DNA of 64,000 nt from Apostichopus japonicus (taxonomy: Eukaryota; Echinodermata; Holothuroidea; Aspidochirotida; Stichopodidae): NCBI RefSeq assembly GCF_037975245.1, contig NC_092567.1:1897714-1961713 (forward strand). The letters are read 5' to 3'. Under the pieces are notes generated by a model, which was not told the DNA's origin, ran no database searches, and saw only the letters and a list, made by a program, of their open reading frames with translations. Positions 49,401-59,490 of the stretch are shown one piece after another. How positions within the stretch are numbered: position 1 is the stretch's first letter; every line of letters starts with the position of its first letter. The position numbers and the translations under genes were made by a program.

Positions 49401-52400
49401 TCTTTCTCTTTATGCGATCTGAAAGCGTAGATTCGATATATAATATTTTAGACACAATTACTATGTTTTCACTCTATTCGCTGCGACTTGACGCAACGAA
49501 ACCCCGGATGTGGGACCGACGGAATACAATAACCCACAGTTCTCTACTAACTGTATTTCCAGGAACATAACCCCTCTTCTTCGGTTTCTTTTCTGTTTTA
49601 TTTTCCTTTCTTTTTCTTTTTACTTGTCGACCATGCATGTTACTATCACAATATACTTATGTTCAGTTTTAATAAGCATACCACCATGATTCATGTAAAA
49701 CATCGCAAATTATGACGCAATGAATTCATTTCAACAAGTGAATAACTGCTTCTTCTTTTTTCCTTCTCAGCAACAAAACTAAATGAACCGTGGCCATACT
49801 TACGACCTGGATATGACCCTGGCAGTTGTATAAGTGTTTATTCTGATTGTTAACTTGTAGGTTCATTCATTGTGTACCGGGGATAGAAATTTGTACTTCA
49901 TTTTGTTAGCGTGTGTTAAAACAATAATGTAAACCATTGGAAGACAGTCTGAAGGCGATGATGACAGCCTTCGAAGCCTTTCTAAATTCGCTAAAAACAG
50001 TTAAGTTGCAAATTTGAAATCGATTTCTAGTTGTCGGTATCCATTATACATTTTAAACTTCGATGGAATAATTTAATCACTTTCGTCTGTTCTGTGTAGA
50101 TAAAAAGAACTAGTGCAGTATATAATTCGATATTTAAAGAGATAAAAGATCTCATCAAACGAATCTTAAAGGATCTTATGTGCTTTGTTTTCTTGCTCGT
50201 GTTGTTTTTTGCTTGTTTATAATTTATGGCTGAGAAATATATTAACTTGGTTATTATTACTATATTTCAGCTTTGGTAAGGCGACATGAACCTTCGCATT
50301 ACTTTCTCCCTGCTAAACACGAGCAATATTTTATCTCCACCGTTTAACCGTTTAATCAACTTCACAGAACAAAACTGTTCTCCATAAAACTAGGCAATTA
50401 AGAACCAGCAATGTTTGTAGTCACATATTAGATATGTGAATTATATGAAGGGCTATTTAATTGTGTGCTAATTAGGTAGACTTCCATATACCAACGAGAA
50501 GTACATAAAGGGAAAAACGAAGAAAGGGAAATAAAACAATCCTTCTATCAAATTAGGGAGAGGAGCAAGTGAGGGATGAATTAAACAACCAAGGAAATCA
50601 AGTTTACTCATTTAAAATATATAAACAAAGAATAATAATGAGAACACGTCGTAATATCATGGCATATGACATACAGTATTACTGAATGGCTGTTAGATAT
50701 ATACCTAACCCGTATTGAATAAAAATATGCATTATTCCCAGCCACTGCTAGACACGGACTGACCTACTTATCGTCGGTTTCTATGGTTACGTTGTATGAC
50801 AGTTACAACATTCCAGGTGTACACTAGACGCGTGTCCCATTTTTCTATTCATTATCTTTAACCCTGGCTCGTGTCATCTTTTGTTATGCTAATTAGGTAT
50901 TTACGGGAGATCCAGGTGTGTCATATTTACTGTTAACTTATTTTACTTTAGAAATAAATTGTTTGAATCAATCGTCTGTGCAGAAAACTATTGTAGAAGT
51001 AGAGTAGGCCTACTGTGTGTACTAAAACGGTGATGATGTTATCGGGTAGAAACGGAATTGATTTGAATGGCTCCCTAAAAAGGATGATGTGCGAAGGGGG
51101 GGGGGGAAGGAAGGGGTGGTGGTGGGTACAGGTAAGATGTCTGAAGGGGAGTGAGGCAGAGGAGACGAGACTAAAATTACCCAAGAGCACACTGGGATTG
51201 GGGTAAAGTATTTAGTCTAGATAGGGAATCAACATTCTCTGTTACATTTTGTTTATAGTCAGACCATTTTACCTCCATGGTCAGACCAAACAAAACCCCC
51301 GAAGTGTATTATTTCTAGTAATATTTTTCTCCGCGGTCACAGTTATTCCCGGAATGGCGTTGTTTCACATATAACATACGTTAAGCAGCTTTCGTTCTCA
51401 TATATTTCATTTATGTAACTACTCAATAGATTTTGTCTTTTCTTTCGAGATTTGGGTGATGCGCGGTGGGGGGGGGGGTGGGGGTTGACGGGTGCGACTT
51501 GAATATTTTCTTTTTTTAGTAACACGTCAGCTGTAAGTTGAAGATGTTACTGATTATGTTGTGAATGATAAAGACGGAAAGGAGAAACTGTTACGAGGTT
51601 TGATCTGTAAGACCAAACTCAGGGCAAGAGGAGGAGAGCGAGGAGGGGTTGGGTGGGTGGGTGGGGGGGGGGGTCTAAAATAACACTACATTGGAACGGA
51701 CCAAGCAGGGACGTCATGATCGAATCAAGTATGAAGTAACATTAATACGAGGAATATTAAAATATTATACAGTTTTTGTTGAAAGTAATCAATTATACAA
51801 AGTTGAAGCTCTCGGTTAATTTTGTAATTATTGTTTAAAAATTAGGTTAAAATATAAGCATAAATCATATTTAAGCTTATTTTGTATAGCATTGTATTTC
51901 TAACTATAGAGAAGAAATTGATGTAGTTTAAACGGATTAAATTTGAACCTTTGAAATTTATCAGATATACAGATTTGCCTTTAATGATATTTATGGCAAT
52001 ACATTTTTTTAACTATATAGTAGTTAACTCAATTGCAGTTATATATTGCCTTCTAGTTAACTTTTATTTTGTTTTAATTAGTAACTTATTTTGAGTAACT
52101 ATTTTTTAAATGTTGACAACTAAAGCTATTTTATTGGTTGCTTCTTTTGTATGACTTTCAGTTTTGCTAGAGTATCATAATCTGATCAACATTTTGAGGA
52201 GTTTATGCTATTATTGCCATCATTTTACTACTTTAAAATTAATAACGATTTTCAATCTCTTTTGTTTCTTAAATTAATTGCAAATAATTGAAAATCAATT
52301 ATTTCGGAGGTTTCAGTCAAAAGTAACAGTTATTCCTTATAAAACTTTACTTTAGAATCCACCCCTACCCCTCTCTAACCAACACCATCTTAAAATATTT

Positions 52401-52834
52401 CCTATTAATCCATTATATTTATCATAACATTCTACAGAATTCCTATCAAGATGACCTAATTATTAAACTAAATTCAACTAAACTAATTAATCCCAATCTT
52501 TGACATTAAAATACAACAGACTTTACATTCTCTATTGTTAGTTTAATATTGATAACTTTTATTAATTAAATTAATTCCCTGTTTAACTGTTATGATGATT
52601 CTAACATCTACACCGGAATACTTACATCAGCTCCTTCAAGCTTGCACACTGTGAGGAGTAACACAAGATGGCCGCCAACTCTTCATTAGTTAGACTCCTG
52701 TTGTTGTCATAGATTACCAGCTCCTGGAGAGAACTCAGGATAGAGAGAGAGAGACCAGACTCAAGGATAAGGTTCAGACCAGACTCATCAACTCTAGGAA
52801 AGCAGTTAACTAGATTCACCCAGGAGATAGGAAT
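31401..52834 (-). CDS. NLR-type leucine-rich-repeat gene, 3' five exons
   Basis: Exons in transcription order are 52626-52834, 47591-47682, 44152-44210, 37257-37292 and 31401-31448, separated by introns of 4.9, 3.4, 6.9 and 5.8 kb. Each exon has AG/GT borders and every junction restores the frame (end phases 2, 1, 0, 0). The first encodes leucine-rich repeats of the ribonuclease-inhibitor/NLR kind (LQELVIYDNN..LTNEELAAIL....CASLKEL). The rest encode a tail of about 75 residues with PVTSIPSSLKSRNVK, RLNLQTGRWQVCDKRGN and a basic end. Such repeats form the sensor half of NACHT-containing innate immune receptors, which are expanded in echinoderms. The NACHT part would lie upstream and was not found in 52.8-64 kb. 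Whether the tail is a known domain is unclear. The gene could also be another leucine-rich-repeat protein. Confidence 0.65.
31942..32273 (-). mobile_element. hAT-type MITE, copy 2
   Basis: CAGTGGCGGAGC at the plus-strand left end, CCCGCCACTG at the right. TTTCCCAA (31934-31941) and TTTCCCAG (32274-32281) flank it as an 8-bp duplication with one mismatch. The body is the reverse complement of 8210-8581, shortened by about 40 bp where the GC-rich block is missing. It sits in the last intron of the leucine-rich-repeat gene. Confidence 0.85.
33800..36246. repeat. Cluster of TGACGGACGTAC motifs bounding a 2.4-kb segment
   Basis: Exact plus-strand copies of this 12-mer start at 33800, 33989, 34010, 36015, 36030, 36045, 36058 and 36235. 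An exact inverted copy lies at 34045-34056 and a one-mismatch inverted copy at 36078-36089. They fall in two groups at the ends of a 2.4-kb segment whose middle lacks them, as binding sites for a transposase near element ends might. No transposase frame or clean terminal repeat was found between them. The segment lies in an intron of the leucine-rich-repeat gene. Confidence 0.75.
34923..34954. repeat. Perfect hairpin
   Basis: ATAGCTATTCAGCA, a four-base GTAT loop, then the exact complement, making a 14-bp stem. Just upstream, AAGTCAGTGTTATAAC occurs twice (about 34857 and 34885). Confidence 0.85.
37257..37292 (-). CDS. Leucine-rich-repeat gene, fourth exon seen
   Basis: 36 nt, exactly 12 codons in phase 0: VCDKRGNLPGEE. 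The acceptor is TTATCTTCCTTTCAG and the donor GAG|GTAAGA, both strong. The joined text with the previous exon reads ...GRWQVCDKRGN... without interruption. Confidence 0.55.
37571..37680. repeat. Six-unit 20-bp array with CRE-like sites
   Basis: The unit is GTGACGTCATCAAACACTGA, repeated with exact 20-bp spacing at 37571, 37591, 37611, 37631, 37651 and 37671. Units 1, 3 and 4 carry an intact TGACGTCA, the palindromic cAMP-response element bound by CREB/ATF factors. Units 2, 5 and 6 each have one change in it. The array is about 280 bp upstream of the 37257-37292 exon on the transcribed strand. Regulatory action is possible but unproven. Confidence 0.85.
38620..40210. repeat. Intronic duplicated segment, copy 1
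   Basis: It shares a series of collinear blocks with 41285-42270: CCAGATC..CC.TTTCAT.ATA (38630), CAATCTGCTGGTA.CAAACT (39715), TTGTCTAAATCTGGTTAAA (39852), TTAGTTGCAGGG (39937), GGTCAATTGACAACCTAT (39981) and GCTACAGTAAG.TAC.GGGTC (40120). Divergence is high, so the duplication is old. No exon was recognised in either copy. Confidence 0.7.
41285..42270. repeat. Intronic duplicated segment, copy 2
   Basis: Blocks in the same order as 38620-40210: near 41296, 41516, 41690, 41768, 41808 and 42195. The copy is more compact, lacking about 600 bp of the first copy. A poly(C) run (about 41158-41173) lies just before its start. Confidence 0.7.
42605..42990 (+). mobile_element. tRNA-derived SINE
   Basis: A tRNA-like head (about 42608-42685) has an A-box-like TGGTCAAGTGG at 42619-42629 and a B box GGTTCGAGTCC at 42664-42674, the internal promoter of RNA polymerase III. 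A body follows with CCTTGGGCGAGGCGCTTTATC and CACCCAATGGGAAGTCCCC, then GGGCTTTGGCCCTGAACAAG and an AT-rich tail of ATAAATATAAATATAA. This is the standard layout of an animal SINE mobilised by a LINE. It is in an intron of the leucine-rich-repeat gene. Confidence 0.85.
44152..44210 (-). CDS. Leucine-rich-repeat gene, third exon seen
   Basis: 59 nt (two bases plus 19 codons): WNYQSYGSCRLNLQTGRWQ, acceptor TTCATCAG, donor CAG|GTAAGA. The two leading bases complete the codon left open by the previous exon (Val). A different frame in the same segment starts MELSKLWFLSPES and runs longer, but would hit a stop after the next junction, so the spliced frame is preferred. Confidence 0.55.
44971..45001. 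repeat. Perfect short hairpin
   Basis: AATCAGGGAGTT and its exact complement around a seven-base loop. Confidence 0.85.
47050..47465 (+). repeat. Transposon-like repeat with G and C tracts
   Basis: It starts near TGTAGGAGCCC, has a long G run (47096-47113), the block GGCATGCATCGGTTATTACATC shared with 8020-8050 and about 48690-48740, then a long C run (47412-47426), and ends near CCGCCTCCTACGC. The short inverted ends (TAGGAG...CTCCTA) suggest a DNA transposon. No secure target duplication was seen. Confidence 0.55.
47591..47682 (-). CDS. Leucine-rich-repeat gene, second exon seen
   Basis: 92 nt: one base completing the codon split with the previous exon (giving Met), 30 codons and one base left over. 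It reads FGGDVIGGYILPETIPVTSI then PSSLKSRNVK. The acceptor is TTACTTCACAG and the donor AAAG|GTATAA. Two neighbouring Leu/Ile-Pro turns suggest an ending leucine-rich repeat or a linker. Confidence 0.6.
48225..49012. mobile_element. 788-bp hAT-type element with perfect target duplication
   Basis: The left end is CAAGGGCGGAGGAAGC (48225-48240) and the right end GGTTCCGCCGCCCTTG, which pair with two or three mismatches. CCTTGGTT lies immediately outside both ends (48217-48224 and 49013-49020), an exact 8-bp duplication as produced by hAT transposases. G runs lie next to both ends. No transposase frame is present. The interior contains an inverted copy of the 47050-47465 repeat family (about 48690-48845). 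Confidence 0.85.
48690..48845 (-). repeat. Nested repeat inside the hAT element
   Basis: On the minus strand CATAGGCATAGGAGTCC leads into TTTTTCGCGCGCTCCGCGC and GGCATGCGTCGGTTATTACA, the same order as at 7960-8045. The repeat either inserted into the hAT element or was picked up by it. Confidence 0.6.
49021..52625. other. Intron sequence, no feature recognised
   Basis: Intron between the leucine-rich-repeat exon and the next exon. It contains G-rich tracts (51098-51125, 51470-51485 and 51640-51674) with quadruplex-type spacing, and otherwise AT-rich DNA. Confidence 0.5.
52626..52834 (-). CDS. Leucine-rich-repeat exon
   Basis: 209 nt between ATTCTAG and a GTAAGT donor. It reads IPISWVNLVNCFPRVDES, then SLSILSSLQELVIYDNNRSL, TNEELAAILCYSSQ and CASLKEL, and ends in phase 2. 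About two repeats of LxxLxxLxxxxN..LTxxExAxxL..C are visible. The first codon is in phase 0 from the acceptor and the whole exon is open. No second leucine-rich exon was found nearby, so the remaining repeats must lie beyond several kilobases of intron. Confidence 0.8.
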
Positions 52835-55800
52835 CTAGAATGAAAGAATAGAGTTACTGATAATAAAGAAGATAGAGATAAATATATTGGAATTGGTAAG
52901 GATTAGAATAATTATTATGATATTATCAATATTAAAAATAACGAAATAAAAATAAAGGAAAGTTAAAGCGATAAACTAGGGCAATTAGGTCGTATTTGTA
53001 AAAAGGAATAAGTTAATGGAACGGAAAGAAGGGATTGATTTTAAGGGGAGACAAATATAAACAGGAATAATTAGAATTGATTAGAGAATAATAAAGTGGT
53101 AATGTAAGATTAAAGGGTTAGTTTTATTGTTTTACAATAAAATTATAAATTACAGTTTTTTATAGCTAGTAAGGTTTAATAAAAGGAGAATGTGAGGCTA
53201 CATATTTTTATTTATTAGTTAATAGGAAACAAATCTCAATGACGGGTTGAGAATTTTATAAGAAATGGGTAAATGATAATTGAGATTATCTATCTTTCGA
53301 AGAAAAATATTGATCAAATTTATTTGTATTTTTATTTAGAACTTTCAGAAAGAAAATGTAATTTAATGTGATAGGAATCATGAAAAGGAAACTTCTACTC
53401 TAACTAATACCAGGTTTTTATGAAGTTTAAGAAGATTTGGAGGAATTACATTTAAATCAGTGGGTTGTTTCTTATAATTAAAATGCAGTTTAGAGAAGCA
53501 GATGTACGGTAGATCAAATTCAAGTTTCAAGAGAGAAGGTTGACGAGGCTTAAACTCAAAATTTAATATACAAATTATTTCAATATTGATACAAATCCGA
53601 CTATTTTGCTTGAATTATAATTATTTCTAATTAATACGATTTGTTTAAAGATGATGTCCATCTGTGTTTAATTAGTTAATTATCAAATTCATTCCTAAGT
53701 AACGGTTTGAGTGTGACATAACTTCTAGTATTTTTTGTTGTTGAAATATAACATATTTCTTTCTTTGTGTTTGTAGATATTCCTAAATTGGGTATTGCTT
53801 ATGATTTTAACTTTCTAAACTTTATCGTTTCTTCCAATTAAATAGTACCATCCGCTTTTTTACATTTTTTGTTAGAAATAATGTTGTAATCTGGAAACAC
53901 TTCATATCCTTGAGGGTTTAATCATACTAATTAATTATTACTTTTAAGTTTAATCGGGTTGATTGGGTCTTCATTGGAATATCTTCTGTTACTATGGAGT
54001 TCATCGGGTGTGAACAGTTATCGGAACGTTTAACGTTAGAGCTACGGCTCTGGCGAACTTCTGCTATTGAGTGTTGCAGCAGGGTAAAATAAGTGGCGCA
54101 CTTTCAATTTCAAAACCATTTTAATTTTTAAATATCATGTGGCCATAAGTCTGTTGGCTTGGAAATGACGTACAGTTTTTATAATTATGTGGGCAAAATT
54201 AAGACAAAACCAGCTGTGAGTAGAACACCACGATCTAGTTGCTGGAAAGACATGGACGAAAGATTCCTTTCTAATAACTATGTATTGCATATAATTATTA
54301 TTAAACTTAAACTGGAAAACTGTTTTATAGAGGCTCAAAGCTCTAGGCCCTATACAGTATTTAACAAAACTATATTTCACATAAAGTGTCAGATATATTG
54401 GCAGGAGTTAGGTCATTCAACCAACATTAATAATAATTGTGGAATGTTATAGATTGACTTGTATTATTAAGGCAGTTTGTCTATGGTTACTTTTTGTTAG
54501 CTAGAATGGAGTAATTGTTTTCGTAGTAAAGGTTAGGCATCAGCTCACCTAGAATGTTAATCGCTGGTTTTATTCTTCGCTTAATTTAAGATCTCTAAAG
54601 AAAACTCAGTGTCTCGATTGTATTTTATTCATTTCCTTTATAGTTAAGATATGCTTTAACTTGGACGTTTGTGATATTCAGTCAACAACTAGGCTAAGAT
54701 CTCTGTTATTTATGAGTTATATCATGTCCTCTCGCTTAAAGTAGATAATTCTAGCTTTTTGCAGGTGATGTGTGAGATTTCTAACATAGCCTAACTTTAT
54801 TACTAGTCTAGCCTATAGCCTAACTAAGTTTGGCCTGGCCTTTGTACACATCCTAGCCTTTGCCTCTATACCATACCGTGAAATTATCTCACTGATCAAA
54901 TTATCACTGTCTAAACTATAAACAGTGGTTCCTCTCCATATAATCCATCTTAATAACCACTCAACAAGTCAATGGTAACAAACAACTCCCACGAATGTAA
55001 TACGTACTCTGCAAATCAACTAATATAACACTAAATCATTCATTGTCAGTGATAGGTACTAGATGTGAACAGGTATTCAATAGCATATACAGGTGTTTTC
55101 CAGCTGTTCGCGGGTGATATTTGAAATTTGTAACAGACATTTTGGCGCCAATAGAAGTAAATGTACGAGAGACGTAACGTTATACATGCCCGGTGAAAAC
55201 AGACAGTTTGAAACCTGACGTCGATTGGATATGCAGTAAGGAAGGGGTCAAGGATGTAAATAATTCACACAACCTATTTCAAGTAGATCTAGCTATCATT
55301 GACATTTCTCCCTAAGCGGTAAGGTGTTATTTCCCCTCCCCCCCCCACCAACGGTTACAATTTTGGCAAAAAGCATGTTAGTACACATTCCCCAACCTTA
55401 GTACCTGCTAGTGGATGCATAAACAAACAATTCACACAACAGTTTGAATACCGTCTGTTTCAAATGATTTGAAGGAGTACGTGTTTAATGAATATTAAAA
55501 CCTACATGGAATAACATAAATTGAACATCCTTGTTCAGTCATACACATCTTGCAGACACATCGTGCAGACAAAACGTGTCTGTGTCAAGTAACATTTTGT
55601 TTTTACAAATAATCACTTGATCATCATGAAATTATTGGAATAAATGTAACTACATGACTTTTTTATCCCTCCCCACCCAACCACCTTTGTAATTAATTCC
55701 ACTCCATGTCAGTGCTTGATTATTCAGCTAAATCTTTGCACCAGCAAAGAGAGTGTCGGCAATCAAACGATCTATTGTCTTTTAACGTACCTCGTAATTG

Positions 55801-56313
55801 CTCAAATCAAAATACTATGTCGACATTTCACCAATAATTGTAATAGTCAATTCATGTAGCCCCCCCCCCCTTTCTCCTTTTTACTTATTACCATCCTCAT
55901 CAAGAAAAGTTTATTTTTTTAGATAAAATAGTTGAAATTTGTATAAGAAAGAAATCTTGATTTCGAGAAATGCAATGGCAATTTCGAGAGAAACGTACAA
56001 GTTTTTGAGATAAAACGCTAATATTTTTAGTTGAGAAGTCGACATTTTAAAAGTTTAAATTTAAAACAAAAAGGATCGACATTTTACATGAAGGGAATTA
56101 AACAGGTCGAAATCAATCGAAGATGTTTTAAATTTTAGAAAAATTAGTGTAATGTTGAGAATTTCGGTTATATTACAGATTGCAATTTTAAGACAAACTT
56201 GATTTTCAAGAAAAGGGTTTCAATTTTGAAAAAGGGTTGAATTTCCCAGAAACATTCAAAACTTTCGGGATAAAATAATTAACATTTTTGATATGAAAAT
56301 GTGTTCCATGTGG
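52835..56313. other. No gene recognised upstream of the leucine-rich-repeat exon
   Basis: Searched on the minus strand for further leucine-rich or NACHT exons; none seen. The sequence is very AT-rich. The 54159-54452 plus frame has no protein-like pattern. The segment 55915-56290 has repeated AAATTTTGAGATAAAA-like words, related to 62530-62655. Confidence 0.45.
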
Positions 56314-56721
56314 TCACAATAATGACAAAATGTGTACTGCTTGCTTAATTGGGATGGCTTCCGACCCCCTCCCAAACCAATTCATTTTTTGCTCCCTTGT
56401 TACGCCAATCAAGTGATTTGTCACATGTAGATATGAGGAAGGGTGTAGAACATAAAGGAGGAGGTACATCTTGTGGCTAATTTGTGTATATTTCTGATTA
56501 AGTGCATAAGCGATAAGTTTGCCTCTCCGATCCTGAAAACGGATCGACTCTCCTGTACGGTTTAGTACCCAGTAACGTGGGTTCACATTCAAAAATTCTC
56601 CCGACAAATTTAGGAAGGGGAATGAACCTTTATGGTCAGACTCTAGGTGGCGAAACTTTTGGTGGTGTTGCTGTGGAGTCGTTGAATGCAATTCCATATA
56701 GAGGTCCTCCATCTGAAACAA
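56314..56721 (-). CDS. Uncharacterised ORF or exon, 135 codons
   Basis: A good acceptor (GAATTGTTTCAG) lies just before MEDLYMELHSTTPQQHHQ. The frame goes on with GSFPFLNLSGEFLNVNPRYW, VLNRTGESIRFQDRRGKLIA, YALNQKYTQISHKMYLLLYV and HVTNHLIGVTREQK, then a stop at 56314. Composition is balanced and protein-like, unlike other long frames here. I do not recognise the family. It may be a transposon-derived or host exon; the last 25 residues could be intronic read-through. Its strand is that of the leucine-rich-repeat gene, but no linking evidence was found. Confidence 0.4.
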   Translation of the reverse strand: MFQMEDLYMELHSTTPQQHHQKFRHLESDHKGSFPFLNLSGEFLNVNPRYWVLNRTGESIRFQDRRGKLIAYALNQKYTQISHKMYLLLYVLHPSSYLHVTNHLIGVTREQKMNWFGRGSEAIPIKQAVHILSLL

Positions 56722-57214
56722 TTCTGAGGCGTAGTTAGACTATAATTTTGTCTAAACTTAAGGTTGTGATAAAGAATACTAGTGTGAAGTTTGAAAACTG
56801 AAACTGACCGATGTTAAAATCACTATTGCATAATTGCATGGAAAATCAGAAAGTACAGTCTTGCTCGTCCAGATATTCGGTAAATAGCCGTTGGGCGGGC
56901 ATATTGCCCAACCAGTTATTATTCCTAATGCCTGAAAAAGAGGTATAAACTATAGCATGTTACCTTCATGTAGCCATGTTACAACATTTTAATATATAGC
57001 AGATCCATAGGTTATCTACTACTTGAAATCGGTTCACAGGACTAGGAGAATGGGACCCCTTCTCAACCCCCATTTTAATATAGGATTTCAAAGGGGGGGG
57101 GGGGGAGAGCAAATCCCAACTGATTTAGGTAGGTCCTACACTATTATGGAAAGGCTAGAATGGAAATAACAATTTAAAAAAGGTGGCGGTGTGCTAGTTG
57201 GCCTGTTGACCTAG

Positions 57215-59490
57215 CAAAAAAATGTACCTTAATTTTACCGCGGTAAACTTTGGTAAATTTGTGGTAAATAGGGTAAATGTGTGGTACAATTGTGGTAAAA
57301 TCAACCGCGGTACATTTACCGCAGTTTTACCATGGTATTACCGCGGTAAAAGTGCGGTACATTTACTACGGTAAATTTACCACAGTTTTACATTGGTATT
57401 ACCGCGGTAAAAGTAGGGTAAAAGTGTGGTACATTTACTGCGGTAAATTTACCGCAGTTTTACCATGATATTACCGCGGTAAAAGTAGGTAAAAGTGTGG
57501 TACATTTACTACGGTAAATTTACCATAGTTTTACCGTGGTATATTACCGCGGTAAAAGTAGGGTAAAAGTGTGGTACATTTACTGCGGTAAATTGACCGC
57601 AGTTTTACCATGATATTACCGCGGTATAAGTAGGGTAAAAGTGCGGTACATTTACTACGGTAAATTCACCTCAGTTTTACATGGTATTACCCCCGTAAAA
57701 GTGTGGTACATTTACTACGGTAAATTTACCACAGTTTTACCATGTTATTACCGCAGTAAAAGTAGGGTAAAAGTGTGGTACATTTACTACAGTAAATTTA
57801 CCATAGTTTTACCATGATATTACTGTAGTAATAGTAGGGTAAGTTTATATGGTACATAAACTACATGTGAAATTCCTACAATTACAAGTGTCATGATTAA
57901 CCACAGTAAAAATAGGGTAAAACTATACGGTGCAATTATACTATGGTAAATTTACCATAATTGTCCCATGATTTTACCACAGTAGAACATATACGGGTCA
58001 CACTATGAAACATGATGGTACATTTACAGCAATTTTTCCATGATTTTGTCCCATATTTTTGCAATACTGATATGACAAACCTTTTGTTCTACTCATATCT
58101 TAATGTTGGCAATATAAATTACCTGTGGATATGAGTTGAATAAAGAAGAGAGACAAACTGCTATTCTTAAATGTTATAGTATGCATCTCTTTTCCTAAAA
58201 AAAACAAGCAGAGGATAGATACATAGAGAATTCCTTCATGGAATCCCTGATATATTTGAGAGGAGACAACAATTAATTCTTTTTTCATTATTAGGGAGAA
58301 CCTAAAAGCCTTTAAAATGAAAAAAAGAACTATATAAACTAGCACACACAAGGCATAGCTTCTGTTCCTCAACACTGTGGCACACAAAAATTGACCAATC
58401 AGTGTCCTCAGATTTGGGTATTCTCTGTCAGGTCCATTAAATAACTAGACAAGTCTATGTATCTATAATCAGATGACTCTTTCCATTTAAAACAAGTCTT
58501 TGAGGACAATGAGAGATCAAAAGTCCAATCTGGACTACCAATTAAGTCAAAAGAAGAGAGTTAGGAATCACACCAGCTAGGGTAATTGAAATTCAACAAA
58601 GCTTTCTCATGTGTGAAACCTCCATGGATTTGATGAATTAAAAACTGTTGCATTCTACAACTGAGGACTTACATGTCAGGCATACAACCATTACAATAGG
58701 GGTAAACGCATATAGCCATATTATGATAGAGTACACTGATGGGTGAAATTCAAAGAAATATATGGTGTACATGCTGATTGAATTTAGGACAAAATCATGC
58801 TCAATATGCGGTAAAACTGTTCTACAATTAGTGTAAAATCATGGTAAACTGAGGTAAAACTAAGGTAAAAGCGTGGTAAATCTACGGTAAAAGCGTGGTA
58901 AAAGCGTGGTAAATTGAGGTAAAACTAAGGTAAAAGCGTTGTAAATCTACGGTAAAATTTGGGTAAAAGCGTGGTAAAAGTATGGTAAATTGAGGTAAAA
59001 CTAAGGAAAAAGCATGGTTAATATACTGTAAAACTGGGGTAATAGAACGGTAAAACTGTGGTAAATTTAGGGTAAACGTGTAGTAAATGCGTGGTCAATC
59101 TAGGGTAAAAATGGGGTAAAAGAACGGTAAACTGTGGTAAAAGCGTGGTAAAATATGGTAAATTGAGGTAAAACTAAGGAAAAAACGTGGTAAGTATATG
59201 GTAAAATTGGGGTAAAAGAACGGTAAAACTGTGGTAAATTTGGGGTTAAAGCGTAGTAAAAGTGTAGTAAAAGCGCGGTAAAAGTATGGTAACACGGTGG
59301 TAAATTGCGGTAAAAGTGAGGTAAAACCATGGTAAATTTGTGGTAATTTACTGCGGTAAACCGCGGTTTACCGCGTCCATAGGGCCAAAACACCGCGATA
59401 ATGTACAACAAATTTACCGCGTTTTTACCCCGGTTTTACCGGGGTAAAAGTGTGGTTTGTTACCGCGGTAAATTTAAGGTAAATTGTTTC
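57215..59490. repeat. Twin GGTAAA/TTTACC arrays with inverted ends
   Basis: The left array (57235-57990) is made of about eight units of about 72 bp. Each has GTGTGGTACATTTACTACGG, TAAATTTACC, AGTTTTACCATGGTATTACC and GCGGTAAAAGTAGGG, mixing GGTAAA and TTTACC so that palindromes such as TTTACCGCGGTAAA abound. The right array (58800-59470) has mostly GGTAAA in one direction (AAAAGCGTGGTAAA). Between them lie about 800 bp of ordinary sequence. The outer ends, GTACCTTAATTTTACCGCGG and its inverted near-copy at 59460-59485, suggest one element. Serine/tyrosine-rich frames on the minus strand (59095-59411) only translate the repeat. Confidence 0.85.

Noticed and set aside
59095-59411. Minus-strand frames rich in FTTVLPRFYH
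   Set aside because: They come from the GGTAAA array, which happens to lack stops on the complementary strand.
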